Source: Tachypleus tridentatus (lineage: Eukaryota; Arthropoda; Merostomata; Xiphosura; Limulidae). From it: a stretch of 64,000 bases of DNA. The notes beneath the pieces were generated by a model. That model ran no database searches. It was not told the origin of the DNA and saw only the letters and a program-made list of their open reading frames with translations. Made by a program: the position numbers and the translations under genes. Shown here in pieces: positions 1 to 12,294 of the stretch (position 1 is its first letter; each line of letters opens with the position of its first letter). The stretch is taken from NCBI RefSeq assembly GCF_004210375.1, contig NC_134834.1:39460264-39524263 (forward strand), in the 5' to 3' direction.

Positions 1-2264
1 AATAACAATTTGTGCATGTACATGTGTAGTGTGTGGTAGCCAAAATTGCTCTATATTTTGCATTATACTAAAATGCTGGTATTGTGTTTAAAGATTTGTA
101 CTTTGTAGGCCTACATAGTTATGCCTACTGAATTTGTATTCTAATTGTCCAAACTGAGATAAAATAAAAGCAAATTATGCAACATTAGAAGCTTGACAAC
201 TTAAACAAAAATTATTCATATCATTTTTAGAAAAAATCTGCACACCTATACAAGATATCACTAAATGTCTAACATCTTGGAAAGATTACCAATATTCAAA
301 GAATTACACAGTGTACTATATCAACACAGAAGAACCATAAAATAAATGATTTGACAGATTCAGAGTGCAGTCTTATTACTCTGGAGAATATTTTTACAAG
401 CACTGTAGGGTAATAAGCCAATAAATTCTGTGTCCATAAATGCTTTCATTGGTTTTAAGTGCATTGTTATTACTTTGTTGAATTTTTCTAGTAAACTGTA
501 TAAGATATATATAATCCAATACATTACATATCCTGTTCTTGGAGCAGGAGTCAAGTTGGATATGTCTTCATGCATTCTTTGTCACTTTAAATGGTGTAAT
601 AACACAAGTGATGATTTGTTGCACTATTTTGAGCAGATTTATATTTCAGTTATTGATAGTAAAATAAATACAAGGGATAAAAATCAAATTTAAGCAACTA
701 AAACTACCAAGTGAAGTACTTTGATATTTTGGAAAGAGTAATCAAGAAAAAAAGGTTACAGCTGCTCATTTCATTTCTACTTTTACAACTTTTGCCATAC
801 TTGATGACTTCTGTACTGGCTAAAGAATAAAATATACTGTTATGGTGGGGTTAACAACAGGCAAAATAAAATTATTTATTTAAGAAGTTTTAGCAGTCAC
901 ACATAGGATGTTTGAGAAATTTAGGATTGTTGTTGATTTTAACATAATCACTTTGCTTTCACACAAGACAAAGAAAATTTGATTTTTCAGGAACAAATTG
1001 TTAGTAAAAATATTTCCTTAAAATATTTTGTTTGTACACAAAAGATTTGTAATGTTTACCAAACGTATATCAAATTTTGTTTAGGTAGATATATGGTATT
1101 GAAAGTTACAGTATTAAAACTATATTCGTGTAAAAATGGTCACATGGTTGGTCCCTGGGACTGAGCCCTTATTGAAAGAGTTAATTATTTTTTTTATTAA
1201 GTTGCTTCCACTAATAATGATTTCTAATGTAGATATTCATTACTTTCTCTCGGGAATCATTCCTGTTGTGAGACTTGTAATCATAACTATTAGTGTTCAT
1301 ATTTCTTGAGCCAAGACCTGGAATTTATATCCAACTGACTCGCACAATGCTTTTGAGTGTATCTCATCCTTATTTTGTAACATGATTTGCTAGTTAGTGT
1401 ACATGTTTTTTATAACATCCTTAGTCTGATATGTATTCTATAGGTTTATATAGGATGTTTGGAGTTTTATATTTCTCATCTCCCTATATAATACTTTATT
1501 TATTAATTAAAACTCTTGTTTTTTGAAATCCTTAGCATTTGCATTACAGCAGATGCATCATTATGTACGTGAATCGTGAACAACTCTCTGATATATCCTT
1601 ATTTCTTTTATGTGGAATAAGTCGGTAGTTTTTCATTAAATAGGTTAATTACACCTGTGTTGAGAATCACAGAAAACTATTTACGGTATATATATATATA
1701 TATAAGGATCACTTTTAATAGCAAGTACAAAGGGTATTTGGTGGTAATCATAACTGTTAGCATTTGTATTTTTTGGGCCATGTGTATGAGTTGCTTACAA
1801 TGTTTATAGACAAATATACCTTGCAAGTAACTCTTTCAAAATGTTTGAATGTAGTATTATTTTTTCCAACAGATATTTCTAATTGTATCAAAAACTTAAT
1901 ATTTAAAAACGTTTTTTTTATACATTTTGTGCCTCTTAATATTCGTTATACTGGTTTAGTAAATATTCTTCCCTATTTTATCACACAACACACTTTGCTT
2001 AACACATTGATCTACATGTTTGTAATTAAGCACTTTACAATACTTTTGTACATTGTTTTGAAAAATTAGAAATTAATTATTGATGAAAGTTATTCATCTC
2101 CATCTGAAAACTGAACAATAACACAAACAATGATGATTTGAAGCTATTAAACTGAAAGTGTTTAAAAGTATTTCATTCTCTTTTAATATTAAACTTTACA
2201 GTATATTTGTAGAATTAAGTGGATTTGATGAAACATACTTATTAGTGTCTTCATTTGTTTTCAG
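1..2264. other. intronic DNA upstream of the 2265 exon
   Basis: No exon, RNA gene or recognisable transposon was found here. The stretch is AT-rich and carries a (TA)9 microsatellite at 1687-1704. Because the exon at 2265 starts in mid-codon, at least the right-hand part must be intron of that gene, whose earlier exons lie before the window or were missed. Short ORFs such as 1764-2069 are low-complexity translations of AT-rich DNA without splice context. Confidence 0.5.
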
Positions 2265-2322
2265 AGGAAGCATTTTATCATCCATCACTCCTTGCTTTAC
2301 TCTATTTTCCAGATGACCAAAA
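2265..2322 (+). CDS. penultimate coding exon of an unidentified membrane protein
   Basis: A pyrimidine-rich acceptor ending tttgttttcag precedes 2265 and the donor AAAA|GTAAGA follows 2322. Two bases complete a codon from a missing upstream exon, then the frame reads EAFYHPSLLALLYFPDDQ. The last two bases (aa) join the first base of the 3022 exon to give Lys, so the phases of the two exons fit exactly across a 699-bp intron. The run of His-Pro, hydrophobic and Phe-Pro-Asp-Asp residues looks like a loop before a membrane segment. The family is not recognised. Confidence 0.65.
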
Positions 2323-3021
2323 GTAAGATAATTAACCATGTTATAAAACTTGTTCAATTTCTTATGGTTTGATAACAAAAGAGCTGTTGTAATTATTAGT
2401 ATAAAAATATCTAATCTGCAAAATGTGGCTGTTGCTTCTAATGGTAAAAGTGCATTAAAACAGGATATTGTGAGAACACTGTGGGTCTCTTCTTAGAAAA
2501 AAATGAATGTAGGGTGCATAATGTGGAGATAATTCAATTTGGCACTTAAGAATCTGCACTTAAGAAAACTTGATTTTTTTCAAGGACTATTAAAATGTTT
2601 ATACTTTTAGTGAAACACTGTTTCTTTGTGTGCTAATTAACAAGTTGTTTGAAATGTTTTATTTCATACAGTGATGTTAAATATGATTCTGAAACTTTTA
2701 GAAAAGTGGTGATAGCCTTTACGTTTTTAGCTTTATACTGGTAAAACTTTTTATGAGTAGCTTGATGACAACCAGTAACAATGTAAACTATCAACACATG
2801 ATTCTGTTCTACTCCAGTTCATTTTCACATTATAAAGGAGTAACATTCCTATAGTATTTGCCTCTCATATCTTCTCATGGCTGTTTGTTGTAGTTATTTC
2901 TAACACTTTAAATGCATATACAGCTATGTGTGTGTGTATCATTTGGTAATTTCTTGGCAAAATTATTTTTATGAAATAAAATTTATGTTCATAATGACAA
3001 ATATGTTGTTTCTTCTCCTAG

Positions 3022-3127
3022 GTATGCAGTTTACATTCCCTTGTTCCTGCCTGTTAGTATTCCAGTGATTCTTTCTCTGCCACATTTGTGGAGGTTTCTG
3101 CAAGTAAAAATGAAAAAGAAACACTAG
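3022..3127 (+). CDS. terminal coding exon of the same membrane protein, with a KKXX-type tail
   Basis: A strong acceptor (ttgtttcttctcctag) ends at 3021. The exon encodes 34 residues in phase with the 2265 exon and stops at TAG 3125-3127. The first 22 or so residues (YAVYIPLFLPVSIP... then VILSL) form a Pro-interrupted hydrophobic segment, followed by a basic tail ending MKKKH. Lysines at -3 and -4 match the KKXX signal for retrieval of type I or multispanning proteins to the ER, so an ER membrane protein with a cytosolic C terminus is inferred. No stop interrupts the joined frame. The rest of the gene lies to the left. Protein family unknown. Confidence 0.65.
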
Positions 3128-3467
3128 TTCATTAATGTATGAACAGCAAAACCTAAATTAACATTAAGCATTCAAGCCAACAAAGTTTAGTTTGATGTTG
3201 CCTTGTGCTGTTAAGAGGCATTCATCTAATACTACAGAATTACTTGGCTGTGTAATGTAGTATGGTGTTGAGTGTGTTCAGTGACATAACACAACTGAAT
3301 GGTTGTTTAAGATATGTTGGCATGTAGTTTCTAAACTAATATTTGTCAGATGTAAATGAAAATTTGTGTAATATATATATATAAAAAAATTAAGACCTTC
3401 CAACCAAAACCTAGATTTTTCATCTTCCTATTTAGTTTCTTTTGTGTATATACTATCATCTTATATC

Positions 3468-3473
3468 AATAAA
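3468..3473 (+). terminator. AATAAA poly(A) signal for the gene ending at 3127
   Basis: First AATAAA hexamer downstream of the TAG at 3125-3127, about 340 bp into the presumed 3' UTR. Further AATAAA copies near 3616 and 3712 could serve instead. Position is the only evidence. Confidence 0.4.
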
Positions 3474-4849
3474 AACAACAGGAACTTTAAATTTTGCTTA
3501 TCAAATGGTTCAGTGATACCTTCAGTATGTCCACATGAAAAACTAATTTAGCCACTGAGAAGAGCAATATTATATTGTTCAGTTGAAGATTATTTTTTTC
3601 ACAAACTTTTGTGGAAATAAAACTACAAAATGTATAAAATTAATTGACATTCTGAATTTGAATTTGTAATGTATTTTCATAGGTGCAGCTTAACTTAAGA
3701 GTTTTGGTGCTGAATAAAAGCCTACAAGAGCAGTGAATAATGAAGGAAAATAAAAGTGTTTTGTATGTTTTTCTGTTTAATATTGAATTATTTTAACGTT
3801 CATGATACATGAAAGTATCTTTTACCTGTTGTTATGTTGTAAACACATTTTCCAAGCTACAGAAATATAATTATGATTGTCATAAAACATTACTGTTAGA
3901 CCTATTAAATTTTTAACAATACATTACTTATCTAATCCTTCAGAGATTTATAAAAAAAACAGAAGAGATTATAATAACAGTATTTCAATCACAATACCTC
4001 TACTATATTCAATGTCGACAATGTGTTTCACTCAATCTAGAACTTATCAAGCCAGTTAGGGCACAATAAACACAGTAGTGGTCATAATATTATTTATATT
4101 AACCATTTGTTGCAACAATATGTGTAACAGTGTATATATTTTTGGGACTGATGAGATATGGATTTAGTGAAATGCATCATCTGCAGTGAATATGGTAAAT
4201 ACAGTGGTTATCATACTATTCATATACATTCTTCTAATTCTTTAAAGTCTCTAAAATGTGGTGTTAAAATATAACAGGCCTAATACTAATACCTTATGAT
4301 AAATATAAATGAAATCAAGTATAATCACACTTTACATCATAACTCACTTTTGCTTCATCACAAGCTGATTTTAGTCTTTCCTGGGTAAATTCGTGTATGA
4401 TATATCTATTCTTCACATCCAAAAATTTCTTCCAACCACCAATTTCTTAAAATGTACTGGAGTAATTACCTCAGTCACAAGATGAAGAATCATTGATAAT
4501 AAATCTTTGTTTGAATACTCAACTTCTCAGTTGTGTCATGACCAGTGTTCTGTTTTCATTGGGAGTTCAACCTCTAATATAGTAAGTCCAGTGTTATACA
4601 TAAGGACTCTTTCCTCACAGACAATGAAGCTCTTTGAAGCTAGCCTGATCCCATATCTGTGCCTGCATAAATTAAGTACCCAATGTCAGTGTCAATTCTG
4701 CACCCATCATGAGACATGTAAGAAGCTACCTATAGTATGGGTAATTTCCAGCTTATCTCTTGCTGTAACTATATGTCCATCTGCTATTTACATCAATCCC
4801 AATCCCTATTTTTCTTCATTATCCCAGGGGCAATTTCCCATTTTTCATT
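3474..4849. other. AT-rich sequence without recognised genes
   Basis: The left part may be further 3' UTR of the KKXX-tailed gene. The right part (from about 4370) leads into the Ty3-type relic and may hold its eroded pol end, but I see no reverse-transcriptase motif. The ORFs around 4507-4970 lie on the strand opposite to the relic and look like shadows of it. Confidence 0.4.
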
Positions 4850-5830
4850 AAAAAAAAGTTGGATGAGCAACTGTAGTAATGGAACCAGTTTCAATCAACA
4901 TACCGTAAGATTTTCCATTAATGGATTCCTCGACAATTGTCCTGGAACAGTTAAATCCTCATCTCATTAGTGGTGGATAGAGTATTTGTATTTGAACTTC
5001 ATAAGTCTAACTAATTCATTTTTCTTGATACGGTGTTAGCTCTGTGTTGTTCTTTTTATCTGGCTATATGCTAAGTCCTGCTTCCTTGTTTTTGTATTAG
5101 CTGTTGGCCTCTTATAGTTTTGTCAGTAATGCTCAGGTTCCAACATATATATATGTCACTTCTTTCTCGTATTCTTTAAGAGAATGTTTTATTCCATAGG
5201 GATATTTGCCTGTAGCTCTTAGCAACATGTTCCTTCATGTTTCATTTGAAACTTGTTACATTTTTCTTTTATTTCAACCAATCTATGTAACTAGTTATAT
5301 AACTACTACTTTTAGTTCTTGTAAACTGTCATCAGTGTGAGTTGATGTTTCAATGTTATTCACTGTAATTATCCCATAACTTCAAGATAGTATCTTTAAT
5401 TTGTTTTCTGCAGCCTTAATAAATTCTACTTCTATCACCAACTGCAGAGATTCTTCTAAGGAGCTAAAACCTACTTTGAGCCTAATTCTCATACTCTTAT
5501 ATGTTATGGCATCTATAAATTTGTTATAAACCAACAAATTATCATTCCAAGAAAAAGTAATTAGAATACAAGGACACATTCATTTCCTAATCTTTCATAA
5601 ATTTGGCTAAGGAATTTTTTTCTCGTTTACCCTGTCCTGGAAATTTGTTCTGAATTCTTGTTTTTGGTGCAACAATCAAAATCTATTAGATAAGACAGTT
5701 ATTACAGGTTGATAGATTTTATGGCCCTCAGCTAGAAAATTGCTATCAAAGCTGACCCTTAATGGGCAGCAAGATGAATAGTAATAGTTCACTGTTCCAC
5801 TAATTTACTCTAGAAATTATATCAAATGAA
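4850..5830 (-). pseudogene. Ty3-type retrotransposon gag-protease relic, copy 1
   Basis: Read on the minus strand, 5579-5382 encodes a capsid-like piece containing AITYKSMRIRLKVGFSSLEE followed by VIEVEFIKAAENK, the pattern seen at the end of Ty3 gag capsids. Around 5150-5100 is a ruined nucleocapsid zinc knuckle. At 4945-4860 is a retropepsin-like signature: a GKSYGMLIETGSITT stretch in which the catalytic Asp of DTGS is Glu. The order gag, knuckle, protease is right for this strand. Several stops and frame changes break it. The same gag region recurs, diverged, at 15760-16560. No LTRs were recognised. Confidence 0.6.
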
Positions 5831-6501
5831 GATTGATGTGACTCCCATGATTCCTTTCCATCATAATCCATTGTTTTTTGTTTTTCCTTTTTTCCATTTT
5901 AATAAATATTTTTATTCTAATCTTACCTATCAAAGGAAATGCTAAGGGCCAGGCAACTTCAATGCTGGGGGTCAAGGGTGGAAGACTTGCGTTGAACGTG
6001 TCATTATGCATCATGTTTCGTGTCTTTGATTTTGCTCGCTTCATCACAGAAAAAAGTACTTTCACAGATATATGTGCTTCCACATATTGAACACATTTTG
6101 AGTGCAAAGTTTCCTAGTTTTGAGAAACACATCCAAGAACTATCATGACTTCATGGTGAAGTAAAACAAATTTAATGGTTTGTAAATACACAAGACACTG
6201 GTTTACCATTGTTTTCAATAAAGAAGGAATATTCCTCCACTTCAAGTTAAATTCTCTGTGTTCCTCAATTACCTTTTTGTTGTAAACGTTCATTTTGGGG
6301 TCCAATTTACTAGTCACTTAATATATTTTTAGCAATTGAGAGCTATAAATGTAAGTACTATAACACTAGATTTACCTTTTTATATTTTTAACATCACCTC
6401 GTACTGTAGGACAATTACAGGTCAAATTTTAAAACCATATAAATTAACCAATGACAGCTTGTATTTCGTGTGAGTAGGTAAGACTTGGTCAACTAAGTTG
6501 T

Positions 6502-6735
6502 CTACCATCAAAGAGTGTGTTACTAGTGGTGCACTGTTAGGATAAGTTGACATAACATGTCTTAACACCAGAAAGCGTGTTGCCGAGAGACAGGGGTGAT
6601 ATACCAATATGTCATCAACGCTAGAGAGTGCATTGCTAGGAGAGATGTGGCATTATATGATTACACCATGAGCATTATTTTTGTAAGAGGCAAAAGTTAT
6701 CTGGCACTAGGGTACACATTGCTAGGAGAAGGGTT
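6502..6735. repeat. degenerate tandem repeat, about 50-85 bp unit, four copies
   Basis: Four related segments start near 6502, 6561, 6611 and 6700. Each resembles 'catcaacgctagagagtgc' followed by 'attgctaggagag'; the last two share an exact attgctaggaga. Spacing of roughly 59, 50 and 89 bp points to an old minisatellite with indels. There is no coding potential. Confidence 0.4.
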
Positions 6736-7297
6736 ACTTTGTATGATTCCTTCTTCAACGTCATAATTTTTCACTTATGTGTTAGTATTTGAACAAAACA
6801 GGTATTTTGTAGTAACTAAATTCAAAATGGTAGATCATACTTTAAAATGAATAAAGGATTCAAACATAGTGCATATTTTATTTTTTCAACTCGGTTGTTT
6901 GTTTTTTTAATATAAAAATACAATATGCTTTAAACAGTTTATATTAGGTAAATCACAGACTTAATGAGACTGAAGCAAATATTAATAATGTATGATTAAC
7001 AAAAGTAAGTGATGTTTCTATAAATAGTATAACGTTACTATATTTCTATAGGACTCAAAGAAAAAAGGTTTCAGCTTGCTTTAATTCATGTTTATAGTTT
7101 TCCATTATATATTTAATTGCATCACAAGTATTTTACAAAGGCAGGTGGAGTTTCTATAACTAAATAGCATTACTGACAAATTTAAGTAGTATGTAATTAA
7201 AGTTCTCTCTCATCTATTTAATTTCCATCACATACTTTTTGCATGTTGAAGCAGCAGGAAGAATGCAAAAGAAGTCCAGCCAAAATATTCAGAAGTT
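6736..7297. other. AT-rich spacer before the hAT relic
   Basis: No exon or RNA gene seen. It may include the 5' non-coding part of the hAT element beginning near 7298, but I could not find its terminal inverted repeat. From about 7255 the sequence starts to look coding in shifted frames. Confidence 0.4.
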
Positions 7298-8913
7298 TAC
7301 GTTTCTTACTGCGTCTAGGTTTAGCATTACGTGGACATACTGATACGGAGGGGAACTTCCTACAGTTAATAAAGATCCTGAGTTAACAGCCTACTTGTCA
7401 AAGAAAACCACATTCACATCACCCCAGGCTAAGAATGAAATAATGGAGATGTTCAGTCATCAAATACTGAGGAACATAGCACACGAAGTGCAGCAAAGTA
7501 AAATCTTTGCATTAATAGTTGATGGCACTCAAGATGTTACAGGTGCCGAACAGGAAGCAATATGTGTACGATACGTAGATGAGAACCTTGACGTCCATGA
7601 GACATTTCTTGGTTTGTACAGAGTTTCCAATACAACTGGTGAAACAATATCCTCGACTATACTTGATGTACTGACTAGACTCAATTTACCACTGTCAGGA
7701 TTAAGAGCACAAATTTATGATGAAGCTGCTAACATGAGTGGTGCGTACAGTGGATGCCAGGCAAAAATAAAAGAGAAGCAACCGTCAGCTTTGTTTTTCA
7801 CTGCAGAGCACACAAGGCTAATTTAATAATGCAACATGCAGTTGAAGCTTGTGAATGTGTTCGAGGTTCTATTCAGTGGGTACATGAACTTGGTGTCTTG
7901 CTTCAGAGGTCAGGCAAATACAAGACAATCTTTGAAAATATTGTATCGTCAGACAGCCACAATGTTCCAGTTAAATACATCCGCCCACTGTGTTCAACAC
8001 GCTGGTTGTGCCGCCTATCTGCAATTGCATGTGCTAATGATCACTACAGTGACATTGTTGATTCTTTGTCTGAATTAGCAAATGAAAAATCAGATGTAGC
8101 AGTAAAAGCACGAAGTCTGTTGGACAGATTTGACAAAAGAAAGTTTTAAAATTGTTGATGGCTCAGCATCTATGAGCTACATTAGAGGAACTAAACCATG
8201 CATCCCAAGCAAAATGAGCAATTGCGGGCATTGCGAACAGGGGAAAATTACAACAAGATATTTGAAGAAGCTGAAAAAAAGTAACTTCCCTAGATCTGGT
8301 GCCTATTGAACTACCACACATTCTCAGACCTCCCAGAAGGATCACAGGTGATGGCTCAGCACACCATTCTGCAACAGCTAGAGATTACTACAGAAGCCAA
8401 TATTTTGAATTTGTGGACACAGTCATAGAACATCTGACCACTAGATTCAATGCAGACAACAACAACTTGAGGCAATATCAGGCACTTGAGAACATGATCA
8501 CATCTGGCAAGATTGACAACTCTGTTATAAACTTCTATCCAGAAATCTCTGCACAAAGGTTCGAGTTTCAGTTGCCCATGTTCAAAGGAACAACAAAAGC
8601 AGTATCTCTGAAAGGTGCGAAGAACGCTTACTGTAAAATTCATGAAACAAGCCAGCAGATGTTTAGTGAAATGTTTCTTCTCATGAAAATTTTGCTTGTA
8701 TGTCCAGTATCCAGCTGCGAATGTGAACGCAGCTTTTCTGCATTAAGACGGTTGAAGACGTGGTTAAGGTCAACTATGTCTCAGTGCCGCCTCAACCATG
8801 TGGCAGTTTGTCACACTCACAAAGATGAGGTCAACAAGATAAATATAGAAGAGCTTATAAAAGAATTCATAAACAGATCATCACAAAGGAGGTCTACGTT
8901 TGGGAGCATGTAG
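7298..8913 (+). pseudogene. broken hAT-family transposase (DUF4371 / hAT dimerisation type)
   Basis: Pieces in three frames add up to the C-terminal two thirds of a hAT transposase related to the ZMYM/THAP12-like group. 7298-7370 reads RFLLRLGLALRGHTD then EGNF, as at the start of DUF4371. 7395-7790 carries the DUF4371 core (DGTQDVTGAEQ, ICVRYVD, FLGLY, AANMSG). A +1 shift near 7795 leads to HCRAHKANLIMQ and, near 7980, an RPLCSTRW motif. Stops around 8147-8250 precede 8299-8913, which ends in the hAT dimerisation domain (CPVSSCECERSFSALRRLKTW). Frameshifts near 7370 and 7795 plus internal stops make it non-functional. Ends of the element not found. Confidence 0.85.
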
Positions 8914-10424
8914 ATTAGAGGACTAAATGAATCTTTCTTCAATGAAAAGTATAAATAATTATGTGCTACATTGTATTGATGTGTAATTTTCAAGAGTTCG
9001 CAAATAACATGAACAGTTTTTCAGCAAATATAAACTTATCAAGGGTAATTACTAATTTTATTAATATTTGAAAACGTAATTCGTGCAATGAAAGTTATTA
9101 GTAACCTATCAAGTTTCATGGCCATCTTTTATACTGTGCGGTGTGGAGGAATAAATTCATCTGGCAGTTAATTTGTGACACATTTGTCTTTATTCTATTA
9201 ACATTTTGAAAACTATTCGCAACACCTCACTTATACAAACCTACATGGAAACCTTGAAGTATCGTGGCAACAAGATTACTCTGTAATTGCATATTTACAG
9301 CTTTCAGGTTGACGTAATCAGAGATTACCAATTTGCAAATTGAACAGTTCACATAAGTGGTTGCAAAAATCATCCCCCCATCAGATGTAAAACATCTATG
9401 CCCCTGTATACAATAATTTATTTTGCCTGCTTAACTTCATATATTCGTTTGCTTCACTAAAGTTTAGTTTTAAAAGATCTATATAACTATATTTAACCAT
9501 TACTATTGAAGAAAATTATATTCTTATCTTTCTGTAGAAATTTTCACAAATATTTAAGTAAAACTTGTTTCTTGCTGGTTTAGAATTTTAAGAATAGTGC
9601 TAACTACATTCGTTTTGGCACCATAACCACAATACTTTACAATATGAACTTTTGGCATAAGTTAACTTAAAGGAATGTTTCTTCCAGTACTTGTGTCCAC
9701 AAGAAAGAGTTTATCTCTAGAGAGACCATTGTATCAAAAAGGTGTCAAATCTGGGAGATTATTGCTTGGGCATAGATTTTTCATCAACATTGCAAAGACT
9801 GTAGGTGTATCAACCTCTCTACAACTGTTGACTCAGAAAAATCAATCAACATCTGGTGTACCCTGAACCACAGATCAGATATAACTCCAGGATCTATTTC
9901 AACACAAGGGAAGCTCATATAACGAATGTTGCTGTAGAGAAATTGTAACTGGAGTGTTTGAGACCGCATAGAATGTTTTCTATAGGATTCATGGAACATC
10001 ATTAGCAGTCAAAGTAACAGCCCATTTTGGGTCAAAACCACTAAAAATAAACTGGACATACAACTAAAGGACAATCTCCATTAGTCAGAACTGTTTCACT
10101 TGAATATGAGACACGATCATGGTTAATTTGCACTATTAATTCGACTTAGTTAAAAATTGAGTAATACATTGAATCATATTTTGGTTAAGTAGAAAAGCAT
10201 CATTAAAGGTTTTGCTGCTTAAGAAAATGATCTGTCCCATTTGCATTGTAACATTTACTTTGCAATAGTTGCAGCATATCACAAAGATATACCTATTGAT
10301 ATGTTCATTGAAAAACTTAGCAATCAAGCCATGAACCTGGGTGTGAAGGTTATCCTCACCCTAACTGAAGCAGCATACAATGTGACCATGTAGGAATATA
10401 GGTAGGTATTCACTATACATGATC
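8914..10424. other. AT-rich intergenic DNA
   Basis: Directly after the hAT stop lies AT-rich sequence that may contain the 3' end of the element. A moderately open but interrupted minus-strand stretch at 10002-9784 has no family match I know. No splice-supported exon found. Confidence 0.35.
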
Positions 10425-10615
10425 AGTGTAAGACTAGAAGGAAGGCAGCTGGTCATCATCACCCTCTGCCAACTTTTGGGCTACTCTTTTACCAATAAAT
10501 AGTGGGATTGACCATCACATTATAATGCCCCCACGGCTGAAAGAGTGAAAAGTTTGATGTGACGGGGATTCGAACCTGTGAGTCGAGCACCTTAACCACC
10601 TAGCTATTCTGGGCC
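10425..10615 (-). repeat. tRNA-headed SINE, 3'-truncated or eroded copy
   Basis: Reverse-complement copy of the window's main SINE. The tRNA-like head is at the right end: gggattcgaacc at 10567-10578 is the reverse complement of a B-box-like GGTTCGAATCC, next to the start 'ggccc..'. The body runs left through 'cgttataatgtgacgg'-like and 'gggctactcttttacc' segments to agtgtaagactag at 10425. The A-rich tail is missing. No target-site duplication seen, so this is an older copy. Confidence 0.85.
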
Positions 10616-12003
10616 TAATATGACTGACATTGTAATTACCATGAAAATTAAAAGATTTAAAAATGCTAAATAAGGTGCATAGTGCTGTTTTATCCTTTTT
10701 TAGCAATGACCTTGAAGTTCTAAAGTACTTCTCCTGAGTTTTCTTATTTCTACCCTTTTCAAACCTGGATCTTGTTATTATCATATTGTAATTGGCTTAA
10801 TTAGAAACATGCTGAGCATATAATAATTAATCACTGCGTTTGCTACTAGACTGTTTATGTGACAGTGTAAATGCATCACCATCAATAGCAAATAAGCTCG
10901 TGAATTCCAATTATCAGAACTTTTCCCCAGTATGTGTTGTATTTCTGGCTCCAAGAACATAGCAGCAGATGATTTGTTGGCTTGATTACACTACATTGGT
11001 TGCAAGGAGGATTGTCTAAAGTAATAAAAGTGCATGGAAATGTTTGTGTACAAAGTTCGAGCTAATCCAGTAAATGAAGTAGGTATTTCAGTATTAGTTA
11101 CCCCTCCAGTCTTGTCGTAATTTAATATTATATATGTACAAATATTGCTTTTTTTCATAAATATTTAATTTTTAGTTATTTTTCTTAAAACATATAACAA
11201 CAAATGAAAACGTATTGAAAAGCAATAACTTATAATACTTATGATGGTATAAAATTAATTTGTGCTGATATGTTGAACTTGGTCAGCATCGTTTATTCTA
11301 CCCAGTAAAGGGGGTACACATATTAATTTCTTTAGTTTTCAAATATGAATTTTAAAAAATCAAAAAGTTATCAAATTACAATATTGGGACAAGTAAAAAC
11401 ACTATAATTTTTTTGTGTTTCTAACTAAGCAATGTGTTAATTAAAAATATTTTAGTTCTCTTTATTAGTTTTTTTCTAAATGCATTGATATCCCAGCAAA
11501 TCAAAAAGTTCAAAATTTTAATTTTTTATTCTAGGTGGTCAGTGCCTAAAAGTTGAGTTTCTAATTCATTACCTGCTATAGACAGTGTATGGTAGATTAA
11601 TACAAACACATTACATAAAAGTATATTTGACATTTTTATATAGATATTTGTTTCTCAATTAAGAAACTAAAACATGCATGACATAAAATTTGAGTTATAA
11701 ACTACGTTATGATGGCATTGGTATTCCAGTATAATTATAATAAAGTTGTTTAATTAAATATGAAAATTAACTCTGAAACATCGTTAAGGGTGTCATTTGA
11801 TTTATCCATAGTGGGAAGGTTAAGGTCTACCCAAGTCATTGCACTTGAATTTGCCACTCAACAACATGAAAAAAGTCAATAAACAACATAATAAGTGTGA
11901 TAATAAGACAGTAAAAAATGAATGTATCAGTGCGTGGATTGTATCTGGCTGTGGTATATATCAACAGCAAGGTTGGATCCAGCTAGATCAGATTGTACTG
12001 TGT
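10616..12003. other. AT-rich intergenic DNA
   Basis: No gene or recognisable repeat. The sequence just before the SINE at 12016 (11920-12003) is less AT-rich and may be part of an older element interrupted by the SINE, but it has no long open frame. Confidence 0.35.
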
Positions 12004-12015
12004 ACTTTTGCACGT

Positions 12016-12282
12016 GGCCTGGCATGGGCAAGCGCGTAAGGCGTGCGACTCGTAATCCGAGAGTCGCGGGTTCGCGCCCGGGTCGCGCTAAACATGCTCG
12101 TCCTCCCAGCCGTGGGGGTGTATAATGTGACAGTCAATCCCACCATTCGTTGGTAAAAGAGTAGCCCAAGAATTGGCGGTGGGTGGTGATGACTAGCTGC
12201 CTTCCCTCTAGTCTTACACTGCAAAATTAGGGACGGCTAGCACAGATAACCCTCGAGTAGCTTTGTGCGAAATTCCAAAACA
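12016..12282 (+). repeat. full-length tRNA-headed SINE with perfect 12-bp target-site duplication
   Basis: Begins GGCCTGGCATGGGCAAGCGCG, tRNA-like with an A-box-like start and a B-box-like GGGTTCGCGCCC at about 12067. It continues through the conserved body (cccagccgtggggg, tcaatcccaccattcg, gtggtgatgactagctgcc) to the tail 'gtgcgaaattccaaaa'. It is flanked by acttttgcacgt at 12004-12015 and 12283-12294, a perfect direct repeat expected from LINE-driven target-primed reverse transcription. Short ORFs across it are not genes. Confidence 0.95.
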
Positions 12283-12294
12283 ACTTTTGCACGT

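Noticed and set aside
12016-12090. Functional tRNA gene
   Set aside because: The tRNA-like head is fused to the SINE body and recurs at several loci with the same downstream sequence and duplications.
11988-12224. 78-codon minus-strand ORF and overlapping plus-strand ORFs
   Set aside because: They fall inside the SINE at 12016-12282.
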